From: Panopea generosa
Lineage: Eukaryota > Mollusca > Bivalvia > Adapedonta > Hiatellidae
NCBI GenBank assembly: GCA_029582155.1
Contig: CM055905.1
Span: forward strand, 64,819,952 to 64,883,951
Direction of reading: 5' to 3'
Length of the DNA stretch: 64,000 bases
In this document: piece after piece, positions 37,595 through 49,500 of the stretch
Position numbering within the stretch: the stretch's first letter is position 1
Layout of the letters: each line of letters starts with the position of its first letter
Notes under the pieces: generated by a model
Databases searched by the model: none
What the model was told of the DNA's origin: nothing
The model's input: only the letters and a program-made list of their open reading frames with translations
Made by a program: the position numbers and the translations under genes

Positions 37595-40500
37595 TTTTCA
37601 TACAGTAATTATTATCTGTTGATGTTATTGTTGTTTTACTTCATATGTTACTCAATAATTTTGAACCTCCTGCATTGGTGTCATGTGTTTCATCTTTAAG
37701 CAAGTAACAGTCCTCTCTTAACTACGTTTTGCGTTTGTATATCTTTTTAGTGAACTATTGCAAATATACATTACTATATGTTTAAAATGATACTGTATTT
37801 ATATTTCTTTACTAGAGAAAACACCACTTTTGTAATATAAAAAAGAATAAAAATTGTATCAAGTCCAAAAAGCACATTGACACTGCGAACGAGTGTTGCA
37901 AGTTATTATCATACAATTTGTTTTATATCATTATCTTTACCCAATTTACGTGTTCAGTGCAATGTGTTGGGTTGTCATGAATATAAAATTTATATTAAAC
38001 ATTTTCACACAAAGTCATATGTCGCACGTGTACAATATTCAGTACTTTAGAAATAACATTTAAGTACTAATTGTAGTTACTTGTTTACATATACAGTATA
38101 TATTAATATATTATAATACGGCGTTTTTCAGTATATATTTTAAATTCATGTACAAATATTTGATATATTTTCGGCATTTAACATAAAAATGCGTAATATA
38201 CGCTGACGAAACGTTCAAATATTTTCATTCCAGTGGTGTATTGACCAAAAATGTGTACACAGTGACCAGGCCCCAAGTGTTTTAGGTTTGTTTGCCATTG
38301 TTTTATATCAGATCTGATTTCTCACATAGTGATACTTTGAAAATTTAAATATGGTATCGTTTCTTCAGTTATGTTTATTTGAAATATATCTTACTTTTAT
38401 TTATCTACTTGATTTATTGGTCAGAAAAATTGATACCATCAATTCACAATAACGATACAATGTGTTAGTGAAGAATATATTTTTGTTTGAAAGTAAGATC
38501 TGTCAATATGTTTACAATATTTAATGTATTGCAATCTGTTTATAAGTATGCATTGTATTGTGTATTGAATATATTTATTAATACACAATTTTGCCTAAAG
38601 TAAACACATGTAAGAGCATGTTAACACGTAAACGTTCCTTGTGCGATGAAAATAGATTTTTATGAGTAGAATGTACATTTATTTTTAACCATTTTGTTCG
38701 AATATGCGTGATAAATATTTTAATAACTGTAAGTTTATTAATTTTACTTAGATTCGTGTCCTTGGGGAGATAAACAGGGTATTGCGTCGACCAATTTGAA
38801 TTTGACATGTCACCAGTTGCTACAACCAGCCAATCAGCGTCGGTGTTACAATTCATACTTGAGGAAATCGTGCTGTAATTCATGTGCACAGATTGAAAGA
38901 AAGACACAAGGTATATTCATTTTCTTGAAACCAACTTAAAGTGAAGATGGATTTTACATATTTATTAAAACATTTATTTGGACTAGAATCTATGAACCCA
39001 AATGCAAACGTCATATTTTGCATATACATCATTGGTATATTAAATATTATTGTGTTTGTTAGAGAGTATGTCCGTTCCCTTGCATACGTAATTGGACGAG
39101 TCAAGGCGGATGTTATAACTGACTGCTGACACACCTTTCCCCTTACATATTACATTCACTCTAAGAAACATCGATTACGTTTTATATAAGACATATACAA
39201 ATATGTCGTCTTGTAATCAATGTTCTTTATATGCTTTATCACTGGATTCTTGTTTGACGAAATACATACACCGCATTATTTTGAAAATGTCATTGATCTA
39301 AGAATTTAATTGGTACGTTCCTCCATGATGCATGTAATCTTGTTAATATTTCTGTTTAGTTGTATTTAAAAAGTAAGCCTGACACGTTTACGAAATAAAT
39401 TTTAAGTAGGGTTAAATGCATTTTCACCATATGCCCGATTATATATGGCATATAAGTATGTCACATTTGTAATTTTGAAGAAATAAAGTGGCATTTTCTA
39501 TTGTCTCCAGTCGTCCCGGTTATCTCAGTCGGTTGCGCATCTGACTATCAATCTATGTGTCCTGAATTTGAATCCCCGACCTACCATATATTCCGTGTTT
39601 ATCGAAATTAACCTCTCATTGACATTTGTCTCTCATCGCTGATTCAAGAGAAAGTTATCAATTGGAATATTGATGATCTATTAGCCCTCGATGGCATAAA
39701 AGTGAGGCTCAATATTTAATCTATCAATCAATAAATCAATCAATTTGTTTTATTTTACAGGTTGTGAGTATGGAGATAAGCAGAAAGGATGTACGGTACA
39801 GAGCTGTCCATTTTATAATACCGAAGAAAGAAACGATTGTTGTGAGACATGCAAGGACGCTGCAATAGGCGTATGAAAAGTTACCTTACTAATATTTGTA
39901 AACATTAGACACACTGGCTACTAAATATTTTTTTACTGTAGATCATAACTTCCAAATACAACGGCACCTTCGTGATTTGTAAACTATGTTTATCATAACA
40001 TATATTAAGGTCTAACCCCTTTCTATTGACGGTAATATAAATTTTGCGCTGGAAAATGTCCGAGGTAATTTGGTTCGAAATATTTTAAAAGTTGTTGATA
40101 CAATCAGTGGTTTCTTGCTGAAGATGAGTAAAGTAAAGGCTGACAAGGGTGTATTGTAGATCATTTGAGGAGGATGTCACTGTTCTATCTTTAAAGAAAA
40201 CAAGGTGGTCAACCTACCGTTTACTGCACTATGCATTTTTATGAGCATAACATTTCTGCTGTGGAATATAAAAATTTCTATGTATTTTTCTACCGTGGAA
40301 ATCCTAGACCTTGTTTTATATAGGACATAAAGCAAAATCAACTGTGTGATGTAACCTGAATTTATTGTCCTTTGGATGGTTCACTAAACATGCAAGCTGA
40401 TATTTTTTTACTCAACTTAAAAATCTTTATTTCTCAACATGATAACTTAAAGTCGTTACATATTGAATTTCAACTCATATTTTAAGTAGGAACACATGTT

Positions 40501-43500
40501 TACTCAGTGGTAAAAGGTATTATGCAAATTGATACCTGTTCATGCAAATGAAACAATGTATGGGTATTGTTTTAGACAACTTATTTTTCCTATTATTAGC
40601 ACAGTTAGAAGTATTACTATACTTTCAATGTATTTATATGTAATACAAGTTAACATATCAACATTTTTATATCTTTACAGATTTTCAAATAGTTAACGCT
40701 TCGTGTTTTACGTTGTTGATTACGAAACAAGTGATTAATATTTCTTAAATTAATAATTCTTTAAGTATGTTATAATTTCTTCAGATTGTCAAGACGTTTA
40801 TACAATTCGATCTAATTTATTTTGTCCAGATCTTTATATAATTTAATTTTTATTGTTAAGCCCAGATGTTTACAGAATCGAATATTATTTATTGTTATTG
40901 ATCTTTTGTCTCGATGTTTACAAACATTTGATAATTATTTTTTTTTATTATTATTTTGTCAGATTATTAACACAATACGAGTATTATCTTATGTTTTTCC
41001 CAATATCTTTTCTTATTCGAGTAATATTAATGTATTTTAATTATTTTGTCCTGGTGTTTACAGAATTTGAGTATTGTTTTTGTTCTTTTGTCCACATATT
41101 CACGGCATTCGAGTACTATTTCTGTATTATTTTGTCACGTTGTTTACAGAATTCGAGTATTATAGGATTTGATGACCAGTGCGCCAACCAACACGGTACT
41201 GGTTCTGCAATGTGTAGGGTAAGTACATATAGGTTAACAACGGATATACTGTATCGCCCCTCCCCCCTCCCACAAAACAAAAACATGACCTTTTTGAAGA
41301 TGTTATCAAAATACTAATTACAATAGAATCGATCTTATTAGAATACCAGTTTTCCAATTAATGTACTGGTATATACTGTATGTTAAATATACTAACAAAT
41401 GCTTTATGCGTTGATAAAGTACAGACATATATTATATGTTTAATTTTTCAGACGGATTCGTTATAATCATGTAAAGTACTACCATAAAATATATGTTTTA
41501 TTACAGACGGATTCGTTATACCCATGTAAAGTGTTACCATATAGTGCATGTTTTATAACAGACGGATTCGTTATACTCTTGTAAAGTGCTAGCATATAGT
41601 GCATGTTTAATTATAGACGGATTCGCTATACTCTTGTAAAGTGCTAGCATATATTGCATGTTTAATTACAGACGGATCCGTTATACTCTTGTTAAGTGCT
41701 AGCATATAGTGCATGTTTAATTACGGACGGATTCGTTATACTCTTGTGAAGTGCTAGCATATAGTGCATGTTGAATTACAGACGGATTCGCTATACTCTT
41801 GTAAAGTGCTAGCATATATTGCATGTTTAATTACAGACGGATTCGTTATACTCTTGTTAAGTGCTAGCATATAGTGCATGTTTAATTATAGACGGATTCG
41901 TTATACTCTTGTAAAGTGCTAGCATATATTGCATGTTTAATTACAGACGGATTCGTTATACTCTTGTTAAGTGCCAGCATATAGTGCATGTTTAATCACA
42001 GACGGATTTGTTATACTCTTGTAAAGTGCTAGCATATAGTGCATGTTTAATTACAGACGGATTCGTTATACTCTTGTAAAGTGCTAGTATATAGTGCATG
42101 TTTAATTACAGACGGATTCGTTGTGCTCTTGTTAAGTGCTACCATATAGTGCATATTTAATTACAGACGGATTCGTTATACTTTTATAAAGTGCTAGCAT
42201 ATAGTGCTTGTTTAATCACAGACGGATTCGTTATACTCTTGTAAAGTGCTAGCATAAAGTGCATGTTTAATCACAGACGGATATCGTTATACTCTTGTAA
42301 AGTGCTAGCATATAGTGCATGTTTAATTACAGACGGATTCGTTATACTCTTGTAAAGTGCTAGTATATAGTGCATGTTTAATTACAGACGGATTCGTTGT
42401 ACTCTTGTTAAGTGCTACCATATAGTGCATATTTATTTACAGACGGATTCGTTATACTTTTGTAAAGTGCTAGCATATAGTGCATGTTTAATCACAGACG
42501 GATTCGTTATACTCTTGTAAAGTGCTAGCATATAGTGCATGTTTAATCACAGACGGATATCGTTATACTCTTGTAAAGTGCTAGCATATAGTACATGTTT
42601 AATCACAGACGGATTCGCTATACTCTTGTAAAGTGCTAGCATATAGTGCATGTTTAATTACAGACGGATTCGTTATACTCTTGTAAAGTGCTAGTATATA
42701 GTGCATGTTTATTTACAGACGGATTCGTTTTAACTTTGTTAAGTGCTACCATATAGTGCATATTTAATTACAGACGGATTCGTTATACTTTTGTAAAGTG
42801 CTAGCATATAGTGCATGTTTAATCGCAGACGGATTCGTTATACTCTTGTAAAGTGCTAGCATATAGTGCATGTTTAATTACAGACGGATTTGTTATACTC
42901 TTGTAAAGTGCTAGTATATAGTGCATGTTTAATCATAGACGGATTCGTTGTACTCTTGTTAAGTGCTACCATATAGTGCATATTTAATTACAGACGGATT
43001 CGTTATACTTTTGTATAGTGCTAGCATATAGTGCATATTTAATTACAGACGGATTCGTTATACTCTTGTAAAGTGCTAGCATATAGTGCATGTTTAATTA
43101 CAGACGGATTTGTTATACTCTTGTAAAGTGCTAGTATATAGTGCATGTTTAATCATAGACGGATTCGTTGTACTCTTGTTAAGTGCTACCATATAGTGCA
43201 TATTTAATTACAGACGGATTCGTTATACTTTTGTATAGTGCTAGCATATAGTGCATGTTTAATCACAGACGGATTCGTTATACACTTGTAAAGTGCTAGC
43301 ATATAGTGCATGTTTAATCACAGACGGATTCGTTATACTCTTGTAAAGTGCTAGCATATATTGCATATTTAATTACAGACGGCCTCAGCTTACTCTGGTA
43401 AAGTTCTGGCAGATGTTGTGTGTTCAAAATTTATGTGCTCCGATCCTAGTAGAGATACTTGGTGTCTTATAACCACCGCCTTCGACAAAACTCCATGTGG

Positions 43501-46500
43501 AAATAAAAAGGTATATTTAACTAATTATTTACACGAGCAGTCAGTAATTTTGTTACAGTCAAACCATTTAACAACAATAAATGATGGTTACAATGCTCAT
43601 ATAATCTCAAATTACGGATAGAATTATTATGCTTATTAAGCAGTGTGCCGACAGCACACTTTTTGGACTTACAGCACTCTAAGACTATTATCACCTTTGC
43701 TAATGGGATACAATAATGTGACGATTGAACAGTGTAACCACAATACAGTTTTTGAACTTAGAGAGCATACCGAGGGGTGAATGTGAAAAAGGCCTAAGTG
43801 CATATAAATAAAGACACTTAAACCTTTTTCGCTTTCACCCCTCGATACTGACTTCAAATGTACGCACTAAGACTTGACATTCTTTTCTAAACCGATGGGA
43901 CGACGATTGAACAGTGTAACCACAATACAGCTTTTGAACTTAGAGGGCGTGCTGACATCACTTTTCCCAATAGTATGTAACATTTGACTATTAAGAAGTG
44001 TAACAACAGTAAATAAACTTGGAGCTCGTGTGAAACGTCTTATAATTAATGTTGTTCCTCTGCACGATTTATCAATAAAAGAGACGTTATTCATTTGTTT
44101 ACTTGATTCATTTTCTTTAGAAAAGTAGTTTCAACTTTTCAATCTTTCTTGTCACGAAGATGTTCAATTAACAATTACTCGTCAGGCAGACTACTCTGGT
44201 GAATGGCGTCTCCTAAGCCAAGTAATTTATTGTGGCGAACTGTTACTTGCAATCCTTTATTGCAGTCTTAACGATGCATGTAAAACGATTGTATATAAGT
44301 CATAGTTAACACCAATTGTATTAGGTTGGTTGATGCTATTGTCTTATGTCATTGGTTGCATTGTAGCTAGGTACTCTCGTCGAGCAGATCTATACATTTA
44401 TGTCTAGTTGTTCACAAATGCTACATTTATATATGTGGATAACGTCATGATAAAAGCATGTATACATTTTCATCGGCGTTACAACACGTGCATATATTTT
44501 TCAGTGGTGTATAAAGGGGGTATGTGTCCACGATACGCACGCACAGCCTGTTTCAGGTAGGAAGAGTCGAATATGATCAGGGCTCATGAGGATCTTAAGT
44601 CAAAATATCAAAGTTACTCAAAATTTATTATTTATGTTTATCTTATTTTGACCACAGCAAGGACTGCTAAGCAAATGGTTAGTTAGTGGATAAACATATC
44701 GATAATCCGTTTCAATATTGTAACAGAAAAAGAAAAACAAAACCTAGACACTAATCTATGAAAAATATTGAATTTTAACACTTAGAAAAGAAAATAACAT
44801 AGACAAACTGTAAGCAAAATATAATATTAACATTCTATTCCATATTTTGTTTTGATTTTAGAGCAGCAGCATGAAATAACAATATAATTTGATGCACGCT
44901 AATCCTAATGAACACTCATAATTATAATAATTAAACACTCGTTTCCAATAAAAATATACATTTTGCAATGTATCAGAATGATTGTTTGTACAGCTGTTTA
45001 TGCACAAGAGAAGTACTGAAGTCCTATGATATCTGTGCTAGCAAGCATCTCTGTTATTGTTGATCAGTTTATAAAATTAAGTCAGATAACGCACCAAGTT
45101 AATAATGATCTATAATTATGACACTAAATCACCGATTCTAACTTTGATCAAATTCGTTTCACAAGATACATGTATTTGGGGAGACGCACAGGGTATTGCT
45201 TCACGTGGTCTGACATGTGCACAGATTGGTCTTCCCGAGAACCAGCACTACTGTTACAGTAACTATACTAAGTCCGTGTGTTGTGGCACGTGCGAATCTG
45301 TACAGCGAAACATTACAGGTAAATATAACAGTGATGCATGTAATATTTCAATATTTCACATACAAATTGCTTTTATCGTTTATTAACATTTTAGTTTACA
45401 CGAAAGTACATTTTTAACTCAAATGTTTAATGGCCTTATGACTTATGCGATGTTAATTTATCCGTCGTCCGCCGCCTTTCATGAACAATGGATCTCGTTT
45501 ATCCGATATTTATTTTTGATTGGATTCCGATCACACTTGGATGTAAATAATAAAATATCGAATTGTCGAATATATATATTTCAAACTTGGATACGTTGTA
45601 TAAAGCGATAAGGTATCGGTCGAGTCCGATAACGAGACAGTTTCATAATCTGCTGTAGACTGAATTATCTACCCTTGAATTGCTAAAATACTTTATTTTT
45701 ATTTTATCCAGTTTGAGTTTTGAATTTAAAAGATATTCATGGAATAAATGTGAATATTTTCTATATAACAATAAGATCTAGTAGGGTTATCTGTCTTTGA
45801 ATTGTTAAAATCGTTTTTAAATGAACTAATCAAATAAAGAATATTTCATAATATCAAATTTTAACTTCAGTATTTGCTGATTATCATTTATTTGATTTTT
45901 TAATTTTATATATTGATAACATACTTTTTATAAATTAATTATTACATATCTCTATAATTTTATTCGTATTCTGACAATACCTGCAATTATATACTATTTC
46001 ATAGAATATTTCTCTATTGAGAGATAATATTGAATACAATATGGTTAATTTCTAACAGTTTATCCCTGTTATAACATTTAATATGTTCAGCAGAGAGATA
46101 CATGCATTTATGGATATCTTGTTTATAATGTTAATCGGTTCGGTTATTCGCTGATATCATACTTTAATGATTATCACTATGACGTCATTTAATTTTCACT
46201 GAAGCAACTGACCAATCAACGTGCTCAAATATCATAACCATATGATTCACCAATCACCGTGCTCAAATCTCAATGCCATATGACGGACCAAAGCTGGAGA
46301 GCTACAGTCTAACTAAAACTACATGATCAAGAACATGGTTACACTAACCTTAAAATGGCAACGTGTGATCGAATTTGGGGCAAGGACCCTACCCTCTTTA
46401 CCCAGTAGTCGATTGATGCATTCAATTTCATATAAAGTATTCTGAAACATTACCTCGAGTTACAATGTATATCAATGGAGGCATACAAGAAACATGATAT

Positions 46501-49500
46501 CTATAAAACGTTATTGATACCTTCTTATTTGACAGATTGTGCTTATGGAGACAAGATGAGAGGGTGTGGTGTGAAAAGTTGCCCGTATTATAGCGCAGAT
46601 GAACGGACAAACTGTTGTGAAACCTGCCACGGTGCGTCGTCTGCTCCAGTATGTTTATTTTCTAAAACTGTGGTATTAGTTTGTTAAAACTGATTTGTTT
46701 TTCAAACTTAATTATTTTACCTCAATTGCGAAACAAGTTCTTACAACTTAGACAAACGTCTTCCTGGTAAAGCATATGCTGATAAGGGTTTTAGCTCAGG
46801 GATAACTTACATAGACATATTGGAGCATCGAACACATGACCTCCGATCCTATGTTCGATGCTCTAACACTGGACCATGCACCCCACAAAAGATTGATTTG
46901 ATTTGTGTATTCATTTAATGTCTGATTTAGTGGAACTCTTCAAACTCAAACTCGTTTCAATGTTATACACAATATTTAAAGTGATTTTCCATTTTGTGTT
47001 ATTTTAGAGCACATCACCTGTCAGCTTTGATCAACAATGTGTCAACAAACACGGAGATGGTTCCAAAATGTGCAGGGTAATGTCATCATAAAGATACCGT
47101 TACCTATATTCTGGTATATAACAGTATGGTATAGTGTACTCATGTGGTATCAACACACCATCGACAGTTTGAAGAAGGATTGACTATCCAATATTTTTAG
47201 GATAAAATGTTAAATATTTATTATTATTATTATAATGCAAACTGATATAGATACATTTTTTATGAACTTTTTGTTATGAAACATATCTTTTTTATTCTGT
47301 GATATATATTTATATATTTAGGATAAGAAAATGAAGAAGTTACTTTATCGAGTCCCGTTCTAAAAACCTAAAACAATAACCATACGAAATGACCGAGCGC
47401 TACTTAACAAAACTTCGATAAACTTTCGCATAACGAACTCCGTTTTTTTTCGAAAATTGTCACGAATATATCCATTTATAGACGACCTATTTGAGCACAA
47501 ATTTCTAGAAAGTGAGACACATATTGCTGCAGAAAATCGCACTGACTTCTGGAAATTGATTTGGTCTGTTGAATCAGATCGTGGACATTGATTTATAGGT
47601 GAGGCCTCTGTGAATTTATTTAACTGTTAACCTGTTAGCGATTTAACTCTTAAGTCATTTTGATTGCAGTCAGCGACATTTTACAATGGGAAAAACCTGT
47701 CATCAGTGATTTGTTCCCATTATTCCTGTGTCGATCCAAGCGATTCTAATTATTGTTTGACCACAAGTGCATATGACCGGACTTCGTGTGGATATAAAAA
47801 GGTAATATAAACATTTATTTAGATATACAGTTAAACCTATGTAAGCGGTCACCTCTATTGAGCATCCACTTGTCTTAAGCAGCCACGTTTGCTATTTCAC
47901 ATTTATTTGTTTTCTGAGCAGATTAACTCTATAAGCATCAACCTGTCTTAAAAGGCCACTTTTGACCTTTCCCTCGAGTGACTGCTTAAAACAGGTTTGA
48001 CTGTATGTAATACATTTTATGTCAATAACTGCATGCAAAATATTCTACAGTTCATGCCTTATATATTGTAATATATTTTTATATTCCAGCTTAATAACAT
48101 TTTTACGTTTTATTTGTTACGTCGACCAATTGAGTTTTATTCACAAATAGTATACAGTTACATTGAACATATCATATATTTGTTAACCCATGTGCATACA
48201 ATTATGAAAAGGATTCATAAGAAAGTGAATCTGTCTTTTTTAAAACCTCGTACTAAAATAAATTAATTTTAGAACTAAACAAACAAGATGTTTTTGTACT
48301 ACTATGGACAACAAAATAGTTTAAACAAAAATTGTTTATACCCAAATATTTAATGATACGTATTACTCAATTTGAACATATTATGAATGTATTGGCGTGT
48401 TTGTTGTCGCTGGTAAATTTGCAGTGACCCTTTGTTGCCGCTGGTAATACATCTGCAGTGACCCTTCCTCGTTTTACTGACAACCTTACCTTAATATTCG
48501 ATAAATGAAAATCTAAAATTTTGATACTGATTTTAAAATAACTGATTGACTGATTGATTGATTGATTGAATATTAAGCGTATTTTTCATGCCATCGATGG
48601 CTAACAGACGATCACATTACCACTGTTTCCTGAAAGGTTAACCAGTACTCGAGCACACCCCATCTCCGAAAGTAATTGATAACTTTCCCACTTAAATCAG
48701 CGGTGAGAGACGATTGATAATGAGGTACAATGTCGTATATCAATCATCACAGATACTGTTGCCGGGCGGGGATTCGAACTCACGACCCCTGGATTGATGG
48801 TCAGACGCGTTACCGACTGAGCTAATCGGGCCCGGCTTTTTTTTTAAAATTACAGCTATATTAGACAGTTATGCTGTCAATCAGGGGTGGGAGTTTAAAG
48901 AACTTAGGAGCCATCTCTATTTCATGTATAGTATTAAAACGTATGTTTAAACAAGTAGACTATCTTAGAAAGGTTTTGCAATGAAAGATTGCTATGCTAT
49001 ATTTAGGCGTTATTTTATTATTTTGGCATGCAATGTCCATTACTGTTCACATTTGAGACTTAAGCATGATAGCATAATGTATTATAATTCCGTTCCGCCA
49101 ATCACTGGGAAACTTTTTCACTTAAAATATTTTGATTTGGTTTGTCTCGAACCCACCACCTTAGCGATGAGAGGTATGTGGTAATAAGACGACAGTATCA
49201 AAGACCACTCGGCAGTGGAGGATCCTTGTTTTACTATCTGATCACCTCGGCCTTTATGCTACGCAATAGACCTCTAACATAATAAGACGCCATTTTGGAA
49301 CAACTTTCAGTCACATGATAAAATAAAATGGCGGACCCCTTATGCCACCTTTGTGGAAGTTGGTTAATCAAGACTGATATTTTAAATTTCACTATAAACA
49401 TGACCCATGTCGAGTGTATAAATAAAAAGATCGATATAATAACGCCATATATTCAACTTAATGACGGGTACATAATTTCTTACTTTCACGCGAATGAACA

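Larger units (their letters stand above)
36715..39870 (+). other. Module 2: ADAM_CR_2-like plus two PLAC-like domains (exons 13-16)
   Basis: Exons 13 (36715-36846, 132 nt), 14 (38234-38285, 52 nt), 15 (38752-38910, 159 nt) and 16 (39761-39870, 110 nt). Residues 437-587. Key runs: CGYKK then WCIDQKC; DSCPWGDKQGIA ending KSCCNSC; GCEYGDKQKGC ending NDCCETC. Its first 17 residues lie in exon 12. Exon 16 would run into a stop directly after its donor site (gtatga), so splicing there is required. Confidence 0.82.
41150..46648 (+). other. Module 3: ADAM_CR_2-like plus two PLAC-like domains (exons 17-21)
   Basis: Exons 17 (41150-41218, 69 nt), 18 (43379-43510, 132 nt), 19 (44505-44556, 52 nt), 20 (45166-45318, 153 nt) and 21 (46536-46648, 113 nt). 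Residues 588-760. The module begins NSSIIGFDDQC and shows TPCGNKK, WCIKGVC, DTCIWGDAQGIA with SVCCGTC, and DCAYGDKMRGC with TNCCETC. The five-exon set is 519 nt long and starts and ends in phase 0, so it can be duplicated without breaking frame. The introns before exons 17 and 18 contain the splice-junction-derived arrays. Confidence 0.85.

Noticed and set aside
41440-43378. CRISPR-like regular array
   Set aside because: Units are contiguous with no unique spacers, and the context is an intron of an animal gene. The same applies to the other arrays.
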